DNA of 64,000 nucleotides. Source: Pseudoscleropodium purum. Its lineage: Eukaryota; Streptophyta; Bryopsida; Hypnales; Brachytheciaceae. Shown here in pieces: positions 49,131-61,227 of the stretch (its first letter is position 1; each line of letters starts with the position of its first letter). Position numbers and translations under genes: made by a program. Location of the stretch: NCBI GenBank assembly GCA_963969395.1, contig OZ017799.1, positions 5,892,501 through 5,956,500 of the forward strand. Direction: 5' to 3'. The notes under the pieces are model-generated. The model was given only the letters and a program-made list of their open reading frames with translations. It did not search any database and was not told where the DNA came from.

Positions 49131-51449
49131 ATTTAATTTGGTCGGGTTTATTTCTTTAAGTTCTTTTCCAAAGATTTTGGGGTACATTCCTTTAATATGG
49201 ATTTTTTTTTTTTGAAATGTGGTCCAAATTTAGAATCCTATATGTTATTAGAATTGTTGTCACCAATTTCTTTGTCCAGTCTTAAAGGTGATCATGATGA
49301 AGTGGTTTGTGATGAATGCAAAGTGACCCCTGTAATGGGCCATGCTTTAAGGCAAAAGCTCCTTCAAAATTGACTACAATTTGTGTCTTAAGTGTTCTAC
49401 AAAATTGAAGCTATCGTTGGAAATTAAAGCCAATGATAAATTACAATAGTGGTGAGTAGGAAGTTTTAATGTATAGTATATGACTTAACTTTGGATTGTA
49501 TAGACAATTTATTGCAATCTATTGAGGATTATTTACGTAATTTGGTTATTTGGATTGCAAGTATAATTATGATGTGTATTATTCTTATTTCATTTTCATT
49601 TTCTATTTAAGAATATTGAGTCATTGAATCATAGCAATTCTCTTCAATGTGTAATTGTATGTCATACAAAAGTGCATTTCACCAATATCATATCATGTCA
49701 ACATGTGCCAAAGCATAAGTATGAATTACAAATGATGTGCCAATGATCCCATGAGTGTCTTAACACTCTTGTTACATACAAATTAAGCACACAAGTGAGT
49801 TAGAACTAACCCCCAATACAAACTAAAATGCACAGAATTGCATTCAATTTGGATGGTTTGCAAGGTAATGCATCACTACTAGTCTACTACTATGACACAA
49901 CGCTTGATAATGGCCCGAATACTAACTTGTGGAAAGACTCTAGACCACCATGAGTCATGATAGGTGGCTTATGACATGTGTTACAACTACCAAATATACA
50001 TGTTTAAAAGAAATGACACAAATGTTAAAAATACGTGTATCACTACTACCACTTGACAATGACAAAGTCCATATAACTAGTAATTTCATCAAATGTGAAA
50101 ATCTATTGATTTTGATAATTAATAGGACAATTAAATATGTCAAGTGATGAGGCATTAGATAGTGTTTAGCACGTCACAACTTATTATTTATTGGGCTAAA
50201 ATGGGGGTTTCAACCCATATTGTGTTCTTATGGAGACCTTAGTCATTTAAGAACCCCATGTAGGAGTTGACTATTTATTCTTGTCAACTAGAGTTTGGGA
50301 TACTTAGGCTTTGAGGCTTCTTTGATTTTTCATTCTAGTCAAGTAAGCTTTGTGTTTGTTTTAGAGATAGAACTTTTTTGTTCTGGATTTGTAGTTATGG
50401 TGATTAAGTCACTATAAAAAAACAATGTTTTTTTAATACAAAAATCTTGCGTGTTGATGTCTTGAGTGATGTCAAATTCCATCTTTGCAAACATCCCAAA
50501 TTTTGCTTTGCTTGAAATACTACAAGAAATTAGGGACAAATGTGATTGGGCAAATGTGACTAGGTGTCCAAAATGACTGCATTATGATTGGTCCTTCTAT
50601 AATTGCACCAAAATTTTGCTCCCTGCAACGTCCCAATCATTTTGTAGTTGGAGCTATGACTTCGAGATGAACTAGCAATGACATCTGTTATTCATCCACA
50701 GTTTTTTGTTGACATCGTCATCAACCGGAGAATGTAGGGAACAACATGGAGAACTTAGTTACGGAAGATGACTTCCTCTCAACTATATGTCACTTAAACA
50801 TGACTCATGCTGACTAATGCGCAACTAACTATTGGATTTAGGGTGGTTGACTTTGAAAGCAGTGTAATGATGTGGCTAGCTCCTTGTTGTGGTTCAAGAT
50901 TGCAAACTTCCTGTAGTTATGTTGCAATAACACGAAGTCATGCAAATTGAGCGTGTGCACTAAGATGCAACAAGACACAATTCAATTGTTACTTGTAGTA
51001 GGATCATGGGCGGTTTGTAAGTTTTTTTTAGTATCTACCTCTGTCCAAACGAGCAAGGCTGCACTATGCTATCAACTAAAACATGACCAGTATATTTGTG
51101 ACATACAAGGGAGTGTAGTTAAGGGGAGGGAAAAAGATGGTGGTATATTTTGCTAAAATTATGAAATCTTTATCATAGTTGTAGAACCATTTTCACTAAA
51201 ACTTCAAAATATAAAATATTAAGAAAGCAATTGCTTCATTATAGTTGTAGAAATATTTTTTTACCGAAATTCCAAAATATGAAAAATTAGGAAAATAATC
51301 AAAGGACCTTAAAATTACCTTCTTAAAATATTTATCCTTGTATTATTCAAAATAAATGTAGTTGAAACTTTCAGAGTATGGATTGTGTAACAGAAGTCGA
51401 AGTCAAGGAATCCTAGAACCATTTAAGACTTTAATTATGTAGATTTTAT
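49131..51449. other. Noncoding 3' flank of the NLR gene
   Basis: AT-rich. No exon, RNA gene or paired element ends recognised. Confidence 0.45.
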
Positions 51450-51620
51450 CAAGGTTGACACGACGTCCGAACGTCCGGGACGTCCAGACGCAGACACTAT
51501 GTCCGCAGCGTCCGCCAGGACCGCCCCATCCGCCTGTCACCCCGTCCGCCCCGTCCGCTTTGACGGCCCTATTTCCCCCGACCGCCCTACCCAAACTGCC
51601 CCGCGGTCACTCCCTTAATC
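51450..51620 (+). promoter_or_regulatory. hAT left terminus with GTCCGC motif cluster
   Basis: About 170 bp that is GC- and CpG-rich in an AT-rich setting. GTCCG/GTCCGC occurs many times, beginning directly at the terminal inverted repeat. The same sequence is found in opposite orientation at 62820-62974 and 12760-12925. By analogy with the subterminal repeats of Ac, these are candidate transposase binding sites (inference). Confidence 0.65.
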
Positions 51621-53240
51621 TTTAAACAATTAAATGTTAAATGAAGTGCAATGGTTCGCTTAAAACAATGTCTCTTATAAGTTGAAAGATTATAAAGTTT
51701 GACCATGAGTCCATGATAGTCTTGAAACTATGAAAAAATTCCAATTCATTTTCAGAAGGCAAACTAAAAAAGTTTGTGACTTCAAATATATATATATATA
51801 CTATTTAAAAAATCGAGATCAACACAAATACAAACATAATCAATATGGGCAAAATATATTGAATTTAATATAGAATACCATACATTGTGCACATTTGACT
51901 AATTGCACATATAATTTTTTTCATTCCAATTCTATATTTCTAAACTAATTTTTAATGCCTATATAACCTATTCAACTACTACTTCTGCGCTACCAATCTA
52001 ATATAAATGGCGGAAATGTTCATCTGGCATTGGCCAATGATATGTATTAGAAAATCGCATAATCTCATGGGCCAAACTAGTATTTTCATCGTCAGTCTTC
52101 GAAGAAATGCGCTTCAAGTAAGCATAAAACACTTTTGCAAAGTCATGAAAGGCAAATTGTGTCACACTAGGTGTTTTTCGTAGCACGTTGAAATACGCCT
52201 CTGACATGTTGTTTCTATTCATCCGCCGAGCAATTTTTCGAATGGCATACTCTTCCGACTTACGTGAATACATCGGAATGACTTCCACATCTACACCTGC
52301 TTTATGCAAATATGCAATACGTGGATTCACCCACCATCTCCTCTGCAAAGTTTGTTTCATCTCATCTGCTGATGTGAATGTGTACAAAGACTTCATTGGC
52401 TGAGAAGCTAAGGTGGTCATGCCCCAATCGCAAACTCCAATGTATATACGTGACTCATCCTCTGGAAAATGCAACAAGATGTTGTCCGGAAAAAGATCAT
52501 TGTGCAAATGTCCAACAAGATGCACTGCATACATTATATGCATAAACGCCCATGTCAGCTTTGTGCGCTTCTTCCGATATCGTCCTAAATGGTGAGCTTT
52601 TACAACCTCCTCTTCGATTGGATTCGTATACATCAAACGGATTTGAATGTTGTCTGGAAAGTCCTTATCCATATTCAACATTTGTCGAAGAGTTCCACCA
52701 TTCTACCAATACGTATAACCTTCACACGTCGTTCTGTGCACCGCAGCAAACCGTATCACACCCGCGTGTGGAATTCGAACAGCCATTGATTTGTTTTGAT
52801 GTTCTAGCTTTGTAAGATCAGGTCGAGTTTGGTGGTGAATGGATTTCTTTGCCGCAAACTCCCAATGAGGAAGTATTCCTGGACATCCTTCAATACGAAC
52901 CTTTCGAATCGTTGCATATCCACCTCTCATTGTTCTATCATCAACAACAATCACGCGTGCTGTATCTGGAAGTGCTATGAGGTGCCATTTGGTTCTTTCT
53001 GCTTCAGCAACTCCATCATTGCTTTTCTACCAATCAATTGAACCAACTTGATTGTGCGTTTTGGCGAATGGAGCACATCGCCCCCTAAATAAGTCCGCTT
53101 TTAGAATCACTTCTTCAAACTGGGCGTCATTGGGTCGATATTCCTTGCCATATTTAACCAAAATGACTTTGGAATTCCACAAAGCGTCATGAACCTTATT
53201 CTTCAAACATTTGGTGAAGTACGTTTTATGCATTTTGTCA
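51450..53240. repeat. Left arm of 1.75-kb inverted repeat
   Basis: Reverse complement of 61228-62974, nearly identical by eye. The main length difference is about 60 bp near 51620-51690 that is absent from the right arm. It includes the hAT terminus and most of the kinase-like gene. The two arms are separated by about 8 kb. Confidence 0.92.
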
Positions 53241-53491
53241 TGCCACTTCGCCACATTCAATGCATCCAACAACATCTGTGTCATGTCTACCTTGAATTTA
53301 GACACGCACTCCTCTTGATATCTGATGTACTTATTGTCTAAAGACAATGTTGTTTCTGATTCATAAAATTGAACGATGCGCTCAATCATGAATTTTTTGC
53401 ATTCCTCCGAAGGACTTTGGCGAGCTACCTCCAAGTTTGATGGTCCCTCTCCATGTTTAAGCTTCGCAACCTTCTTCTTCCCCTTCGTCAT
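51998..53491 (-). pseudogene. Transposon-borne kinase-like gene, left copy
   Basis: Starts at 53491 (MTKGKKKV, lysine-rich) and reads to a stop at 51998, about 497 codons. Kinase-like features, in order: RGGYATIRKV (glycine-rich loop), AAKKS (lysine strand), HNDLFPDNILL (catalytic loop; the right copy has S for F) and CDWGMT (in place of DFG). The first 150 residues have no domain I recognise. Lesions: TAG at 53027-53029 after SIDW, shared with the other copy, and TAG at 52703-52705, where the other copy has TGG. The shared stop is either an old mutation or lies in an unrecognised intron. The gene lies inside the hAT element, opposite to the transposase. Whether it aids transposition is unknown. 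Confidence 0.7.
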
Positions 53492-53689
53492 CGTGACAAA
53501 TGAAATTGATATAGATCAAATTTTTTAATTTAAAATTGAATTCACGCGCAAGTGTTCAAAAAATTGGCAACAAGGAGGCCCCAATAAACCACTCTTGCCT
53601 TGCCTCGGAAAGGAGCCAATGGAGGATGAACCACCAAGCTCTCCGCTCCACCTTGCATTCACAAGGGGCAAAACAAAAGTAACAATGCG

Positions 53690-54085
53690 GACGGCCCGTC
53701 CGCCCCATCGGACGGTCCTAAACCGTCCGCCTAATCGGACGGGCCGGGGGTGGCGGACGGATCGGCCGTCCGCCTCTCCAAAACCCTAGAGCCCCGTCCA
53801 CCCGATCGGACGGCCACGGGCTGACAAATCTGGCATCCACCCGATCGAACGGTCCAGAGGGGCGGACGCATCGGCCGTAACGGGATGGACGGGGCGGACG
53901 CCGGATCCGACGAACAGGGCGGACGGGTATCGGGGCGGACAGGGCGGACACCAGATCCGATGGACAAGGCGGACGGAGGAGAGGGCGGACGCCAGATTAG
54001 ACGGACAAGGCGGACGGAGGACGGGGCGGACGGCGGACAGGTATCACGGCGGACGGGGGTCTGGGCGGACGGGGCGGTTTGACCC
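53690..54085. promoter_or_regulatory. GC-rich island of GGACGG/GGCGGAC repeats
   Basis: About 400 bp of irregular GGACGG, GGGCGGAC and CGTCCGCC repeats, ending GGGGCGGTTTGACCCT. It lies just upstream of the kinase-like gene start. It is composed of the same motif as the element termini, and could be an internal end of an older nested element, a promoter region or a binding-site cluster. The open frames across it are repeat artefacts. Confidence 0.6.
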
Positions 54086-54937
54086 TAAAGCGACCCTAAA
54101 CCCATATTTTGCACGATAAACAGAGGTCTTCATGGCATTGTATAGTTCAACTAACTTTTCATTCATTCAATGTAAAATTTGAAATTAAAAAAGGTAGCCT
54201 TCCTTTATGACCAAATTTATGAATTCTTGGTAAATGATATTTTTGTACAAAGATATGAGCTAAAATGTGCAAAAATTCACGAAAGGATTGCGACATTTAA
54301 AATATGTACCCAAATATTCACGTTGCATTGTGTATAAAGCAATTGTAAAAAGGTAGTTGAATAAAAATTCTACTATTAAATTGAATTAGTTGACGTCTAA
54401 TCACTTAGTAAACCACTAAATGTCCAAGTCCTTGCAAGTATGTTTTGGCTATCAAAAAAGAGCATGGACTTATAGTTATCCCCAATGAAGCAAATTGTTC
54501 TTTTTTCAAAATCTAACGGTATAGATGTTTAGCCCCTAAAATTCTTTTTACTAAGAACACTTCAAAACTGTTAGTAGTAGTGCAAATACCAAGTCTTGGA
54601 AGAAAAATACTTTTGGGCATATGTAACCGTAGGATCTTATAGTAAATTAGTTGGAAAAGATGTGGAAAAAATTTTAGACAAATCCACCATTTGGATTGTA
54701 AGATATTAGATATTGAATGTTTCATTTAAGGGGGCTAGTCAATTATGTCTATTAATGAACAATTGGTAGGCTAACAAACCTAACTTAGCATGTATTTTAA
54801 TATTTGTTGCAATTGTTTTAAGAATATTATAACATAATACTATTATAATATTCTTATAAATGATATAGTACTAAATCATTTCAAAATCAACAACATTTGA
54901 ATACAATCTGTCAATCTTGTCTTCTATACTCCTTTAA

Positions 54938-55002
<65 letters not shown>

Positions 55003-56860
55003 TAAAATATATTAGATAAATCAACATGAACAAATCAATGATTATATATTTCATAGATCTATTCTTCATCAATCAAATAAGAGTGCATGTTCAAATATAG
55101 ACAAAGATGGTTTTTCCATTTGTTCCCAAAAATTAAATAAACAAATAGAGAAAGATATGAAGTGAATGTTACTTGGAGAATTGAAGGGAAAGAAATTGAA
55201 GTACTCAATTGCATTTTATTAAATTGGAAAGTTGTATGTGGATGGCATGAATTAATCTTCATAGATGCTAAACTCATACGAGTTGCATTTCAACATTTAT
55301 GATTTATGCAATTGATTGAATTGAAAGCTCTTGTAATTACATTTTCAAATTTTCGATTCAATCATTCAAATTTGCAAGAGTGATTTATGATAGATTTATA
55401 ACTTTAAATGTGAAAGCATTCAATGCCTTTATGCGTTTGTTCATCAATATATTAATTTTAAAATAAATAATATATATATTTTATAACATATGCATAAACC
55501 ATTGCATTAAAAAAAACAAAAACTAAGAGCCAAGCCAAATAAGCTGGTCAAATGAAGAGAACAAGAGAACAAGAGCCCTACGAGAAAGCAAAGGAAAAAA
55601 AAGAAAATATCAAAAGGATTCAAAGGAAGGAGCAAGATGCATTCTTGCAAGACCGTAGAATACATAATGTGATAATGATTTCAAAATCCAAACACAAATA
55701 TATTTTCTATTTCAATGAGAGTCAAAAATGAACTCCCCTGCTCTCAAAGATTGTACAATGTACACGTTATAGAAAATGAACATATAACAGAAAGAGTAGA
55801 AGACATCGTTTATCATGATTAAAAACTGAAATGATTTTTTCTTTCTATGTAGAATATTTTATGAAATGTAACAATGTATTTAATTATCATAGTAATTGGT
55901 AGAAATCTTTGTGCAATACATAGAAACATTTCATTCATGTGGAATTTTTTCATTTATTTAGGATTAAAATTGAAGTATTATACTCTACAAAGTACAAACT
56001 GAAAACAATATCATATATCTAAGTTCAAAAGTTTGCAATTGTTTCGTGAATTCATTTTGAAAACTCAAACGAAGAAATATTTTATAATCAATATCTTGTT
56101 CATTTGAATCATTTCAAAATTTGAATTCCGAATTCAATTCCTATTTATAATAGAAATTATGTTTGTCAATTTTTTAGATCTTTAAACAATGAACCCTCTT
56201 TTTTAAAATTAATATTTAAAAACATCTGAAATAAGAATATTGGAATTACCCTTCAAAATAAATATAGCACATGTATAAGTGTATAATGTATTCTACTCCA
56301 CCAACTCAAGTAACGAATTTTTCTATGTTTTTAAGGAAAAATATAGCCATATATGATTTGAAAGTTAAAACATTGATTCTTTTTCTTTGTTTTCAAATCT
56401 AATCAAAATTTCATTAAAAAATATGAAAGACTCGATGTTCATTTGAAGATCGTGATGCACTTCTAATTAGAAATCACAACCTTTCATTAAATATCATGAA
56501 GTTGAAATCCATTAAACTGTTAATTTAATTATGTAGTGGGGCTTTTTTTTAAAATTTCATTTGCTTACGATGAAAAAGGATTTGATTATTTCTGCAAAAC
56601 ATTTGATTTCCTAATGAACTTTAAAAAAATCCCCACCATCTTCAGATCTTCTCAAAACCTATTTAGAAGGAGAATATGAGTAAATAATCCAAACATATTC
56701 AACTTAACCACATTCCCCTCATTCGTAAAACAATTTAGGGGAGAAAAGAAAAAGTTTAGGGTAATTAGGGTATAGGGTTTAGGGTTTACATTTAAAAAAA
56801 TAAAAAATAAAAAATCAATTACATTGATCCTCATTTAGCAATGATTATTAGGCTGTTTTT
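54086..56860. other. AT-rich interior of the hAT element, no gene
   Basis: No exon recognised. Contains a reverse-oriented partial copy of element A/B at about 54527-54730, a (TA)n tract at 54940-54996, and a few telomere-like TTTAGGG motifs near 56755-56790. Whether all of this belongs to the hAT element is not certain. Confidence 0.5.
54940..54996. repeat. (TA)n microsatellite
   Basis: About 28 uninterrupted TA units. Confidence 0.95.
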
Positions 56861-56919
56861 TTTTGGAAATGTTACCGCTTTTTTTGAGTAATATCGGCCT
56901 CTTAGGATGCTCCAATGGA

Positions 56920-57110
56920 CAGTTGGGCGGACGCCGTTGGCGGTCAGTGTTTAAGTGGGGCGGTTGGCGTATCCAAAGCACGGACGGCGTCGGAAGGCGG
57001 ATAGTGCGGACAGTCCCGTCCGACCGCCCCCTCCGCTGCGTCCGACCCGTCTGGCTTGTCCGCCCGTCCGCTTCAGCCCCGTCCGGGCCGTTGCTTGTTT
57101 TTGAACGGAA
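56920..57110. promoter_or_regulatory. GC-rich GTCCGC island upstream of the transposase
   Basis: About 190 bp with many GGCGGAC/GTCCGNCC motifs, directly upstream of the transposase gene start at 57401. It resembles the subterminal regions of the element ends but has no terminal inverted repeat. It may include the transposase promoter. Confidence 0.55.
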
Positions 57111-57400
57111 ACCTTAAAAATGAACCTTTAATTTTCTGGAGGGGACTATAAATGTTAGAAGAGAAGCTTTGGTATTCACTCTCGAAAAACCGAACGCTAA
57201 GATTTCCAAGGGCTATGAGCTTCAATTTATTCAGTCTCTTGCTTGGTAATGCATAGTTCGGTGGACGGGGGGGCTTTGATTTTCAGAGCTTTGTGTGACT
57301 AATTTCATTGATATTGTATACATTGTTACGTTGTGGGTTTCAAATTTAAAACATTTTATTGGTTTCTTTTGAAATTGAGGTAAAACATACACTTGTCAGT

Positions 57401-60400
57401 ATGGTGGCCAAACCGACAGGGGATTTTTCTCTTTGGTTTAGTGTACAAGAGGGTGGTAAAGTAAAATGTAGGCTTTGCAAAGCGAGCATGTCAAGGAAGC
57501 TCAGCCATATGTTCAGCCACTTAGGCTATTCTGGGCCTGGAGGTGTACGTGATAAAGGGGTGAGCCTTTGTCCACGATTATCAATGGCAGTTCGAGATTT
57601 ATTTCGGCATTGCAAACGAGTTTTTTCCAAAATGTGTTGTAATGGACAATGTGGATGGCAACCCTGGCCCTTCAAATGTCCAAGAATTTTCGGTCGGAAA
57701 GGTTGTGTCGCATTCTAACCACGAAGACTCTTGTCCAGCGTCCAAAGAATTGATATCAATGGTATGTGCCACAACTGAAATGACTTTGAGTACGGAAACT
57801 TCTGGTGAACGTGAAACCCCGAGGGCATCAAGTTCTAGGCCTCAAAGGCAAGGCATCTTAGTGAATGAATTTGAAGAAGGTCATAGACACAAATTACATT
57901 CAGTGTGGGCAAATTTTTTTTATTCGGCGAACATACCATATTCCGTTGCTCGAAATCCAGCTTTTAAAGAAACAGTGAAGAAAACGGCTGTGTTTGGTAG
58001 GCCATACATTCCTCCCTCATACCACGACCTTCGGTACAAATTGTTGAATGAGACGAAGACTAACATTCAGACACAGTTGAATGCACGGACTAAAGATAGC
58101 ATTCGAAAATTTGGAGCAACATTGTCCATTGATGGATGGAGTTCCGTGACTAATCGACCTCTCATCAATGCCATGCTTGTATCATTCGCAGGTGAAGAAT
58201 TTCTTGGATCTGTGAATACAAGTGGTTGTAAAAAAAATGTGGAGTACTTGGCAGCTGTGTTGGAAAAGTTCATTGAACAAGTGGGGTCCAAGAACGTCGT
58301 GTTAATAACTACGGATAATGCTCCCGTGAATCCGTCCGCATGGAATGTAATATCTGCAAAATATCCTCATATTTTTTACCAAGGGTGCGTGGTACATGCA
58401 TTGAATTTGTTGTTGAAGGATTGGGCTGCACAGAAATGGATTGCTTCCAAATTAGATAAAGGAGTTCTTGTAGCTAAATTTATCAAGAAGAGACATGTGC
58501 CACTAGCTCTATTACGAAAGTATTCTCCAAATCTTGGTCTCTTGATGCCTAGGGATACAAGGTTCGCCTCTAAATTTATCATGATGGAGCGTTTGACAAA
58601 ATTGAGAGGAGCATTGGAACAAACGGTGGTAGATCCGCAATGGGTTGAGTATGTACATACTCTCAAGAAGAAACGTGGAGCCAAAGTCCAACCAAAAGAC
58701 TTGACCTTAGTGGTGAAGAAAATTGTTCTTGATGACCATTTTTGGATTCGGTCCATCAATTATGTGGAGATGGTTGAATCAATCATATGTGCACTCCGCG
58801 ATTTGGATTCAAAATCACTATGCATGGGGAAGGTGTTGCATATCATGAGGAAGTTAAAGAAGCATGTGAACGGATTACAAAGTCCACCATTTTGTTTGCT
58901 AGAAGAACTTGCAATTCCATGGGTATAGTCTTTTTATGCCCGAAGAAAAATGGTGGACAATGATCTCGAATCAGCTGCAGCTCTTTTGAATCCATACTTT
59001 CTTCATGACAAAGAGCTAGCGGATGACGCAGATGCAATGTCAAAATGTAAGAAAGTTTTGGAGAGAATATGTAAACCGGATGAATATGCAACAGTGCTGA
59101 AGGAATTTGTAGCTTTTCGACACAAAGAACCTCCATTCCACAATATGTTGAATCCGGGAGATCAAATGTTGTCCGCACATGCTTGGTGGGATTTTGAAGG
59201 TGCATGTGGTAAGTTTATAGCTCCATTAGCGAAGAGGATATTGGCTCAACCGGTGTTATCATCTTCATGTGAACGGAATTGGAGCAACTATTCTTTTATT
59301 CACAACAAATCTCAAAATAAATTGAAGCCGGAGAGAGCAACGGATTTGGTGTACGTGTATACCAATTCCAAAGTATTAAACGCATCGAAGGAAAAAGATG
59401 AAAAAAATGGTATAATGATAATGTGGATCCGATGAAATCAGAGGATTCAGATAGGCCAACGTTAGAAGATGATGAGGAGGAGGATTTGGAAAGGGCCCTT
59501 TCAGCTGTAGATGGCGGAGATGACTTCAATCGTACGACAGCATGGGGAGATGAAGACATTATAGAAGGCTTTCCCGATTTGGTGAATGATACGCATGATT
59601 ATCATCTAAACCGCAAGGATGTCATTCCCGACAATGCAAACGATGCATATACCTTTTGTGAAGACGAGGACAATGTAGGGGTACAGGAGAATCTACCTTC
59701 TGTAACTGCATATTGCAATGGAATGGGATTCTTGAATAGCGAAAACATTCTATCGGAAAAGGCAAATGCTATTGCCAAAAAGGTGAAAATCAATGAGAAT
59801 GCTATTGGTGATGATGGGAGAAATGAAGAAGTTTTAATTTCTCAATCTCCATCCGTGGCATTAAATGTAGTGCAAGGAAACGACAAAAGAGAAGATGTGG
59901 GCAACAATAGTGGTGATGAAGGGGAACCAAATATTGCAGTACAGAAAAATAATGATTCACTTGGGATGGCAGTCACAAATTCGGCAATTGTGAAGAGTGA
60001 TAAAGGAAAAGAGCCAATGAAGTCAATTTTTGAAGTACAGAGATCTAGTGCTCTTCCACCAATACCGTTGAAGTCTGTTAGCACACGATTGAATGATTCT
60101 CAGAGCTTTGGATATAGAAAACGCCTAATGAACATTTCCAAAGAAATTTCTACAGGCGGTAATCTACAGAAAGTAGCGTCATCACCTACAAGCCTAAGTG
60201 ATACGGATAGTGATCGGATGCCATTGGCATCTTTGCGTACTCGCATTTTAAGAAAAGGAATGGCGCAAGAACCCATCAAATCAACAAACGGCACTCTATT
60301 ACTTCAAAAGAAAGCCAAAGTGGAGATAACCGTTTATGGACATAACCGTTGATGGACATGTCGACCCTACATCGAGATTAATGGTTCAAGAATCGAGTAA

Positions 60401-60743
60401 CGTGAAAGCGAAAAGAGAAATGCAACCTTTTGCTATCTCTCCAGTGAAGAATAGGACCCCTCTTGATGAAAATGTTGCTACTTTGTCAAATAGAAAGAAA
60501 AAAAAGGTTCCTATTCAAAAAGCCTTTAATCGTTCTGTCAAAGTAAAAAAAGAAAAATTAAATTCGAAAGAAGGGAGTAAACCTACTTCAAGAGAAGACA
60601 TGAAGGAGATAACGATACTTGATTCCAACAATGAAGATGACTCTGACAATGAAGATGACTCCGATAATGAAGATTTTGAACGGAGAGCTGTAGGAGAGAG
60701 TAGTGGGGCTGAGGTTAGAGGAGATGTGGATTGGCGTCCATAG
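57401..60743 (+). pseudogene. hAT transposase (BED finger, DUF659, hAT dimerisation), decayed
   Basis: Cut-and-paste transposase. The start is chosen at MVAKPTGDF, just ahead of the BED-type finger (CRLC, then HMFSH). Next come the RNase H-like core with IDGW and TTDNAP, a CVVHALNLLL motif, and the C-terminal SSSCERNWS with the acidic residue of the DDE triad, followed by VYTNSKVL. A long acidic and lysine-rich tail, ending NEDDSDNED near 60660, is unusual in length. Lesions: an extra T in the T6 run at 57621-57626, TAG at 58926-58928 after PWV, a one-base shift in the A7 run at 59401-59407, and a 16-bp tandem duplication at 60326-60357 that shifts the frame in the tail. The catalytic residues remain, so decay is recent; two lesions sit in homopolymers and could be sequencing errors. 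Confidence 0.9.
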
Positions 60744-60929
60744 GAATTGTGGAGATGTAAATTTAGATGTTTGATTGTTTAGTTGCTTATGATATATGGA
60801 ACTCATGTTGACAAATGACAATGATTTCTTCAATCATTTTATTATAAAATTGTTTGTTTATTGATGATATACATCTCGTTGGATTTTAAAGTGATTTTGT
60901 TTCTAAATCAAAATGAAATTCAACAAAAA
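60744..60929. other. Transposase 3' flank
   Basis: Short AT-rich segment between the transposase stop and the conserved right terminus; probably the 3' untranslated region. No terminator could be assigned. Confidence 0.4.
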
Positions 60930-61227
60930 AAATTAAAAATATATTTCATATTTTAGCTTTTACATAAATAGTGATATACAACTCTATTGAATCGCAATTG
61001 CAATATAAGAAAAATCAAAATCAAAATGACTTCACTCTCAATCTCTCATTGGTGAAAACAATCAAAACAAAAAACCCAAAACGGGTTTTCTAAGCCGCCC
61101 CGTCCGTCCGCCCCGCCCGTCTACCCGGCCCTGCGCGTCCGCCTTCCGACGGCGGGAGGGACGCTACGTCCGGACGTCCAAAAAATGGACGCTATTTTGG
61201 GGCGGACGTAGAGATTCGTCAACCCTG
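60930..61227 (+). promoter_or_regulatory. hAT right terminus
   Basis: About 300 bp that match, in reverse, the first 300 bp of the deletion derivative at 12454. Shared blocks include ATTTCATATTTTAGC, GTTGTATATCACTATTTATG, the AAACGGGTTTTC junction and the GTCCGCCTTCYGACGGCGGG subterminal motif. The end is CGTCAACCCTG at 61227. Confidence 0.8.

Larger units (their letters stand above)
51450..61227 (+). mobile_element. Large hAT element carrying transposase and kinase-like gene
   Basis: The left end at 51450 reads CAAGGTTGACACGACGTCC. The right end at 61227, reverse-complemented, reads CAGGGTTGACGAATCTC. Between them lie a kinase-like gene (-), GTCCGC-rich islands, about 2.8 kb of AT-rich sequence and a BED/DUF659 hAT transposase (+). 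The short element at 12454-12925 contains the same two termini fused, which supports treating them as one family. No 8-bp duplication links the two borders: the left flank is GATTTTAT and the right flank TGACGAAA. The unit boundaries are therefore inferred, and the left border may have suffered a deletion. Confidence 0.65.

Noticed and set aside
53718..54082. Arginine- and proline-rich proteins on both strands of the GC-rich island
   Set aside because: The frames are translations of GGACGG/GTCCGC repeats.
56755..56790. Interstitial telomere array
   Set aside because: Only two or three TTTAGGG-like motifs occur, interrupted by other sequence.
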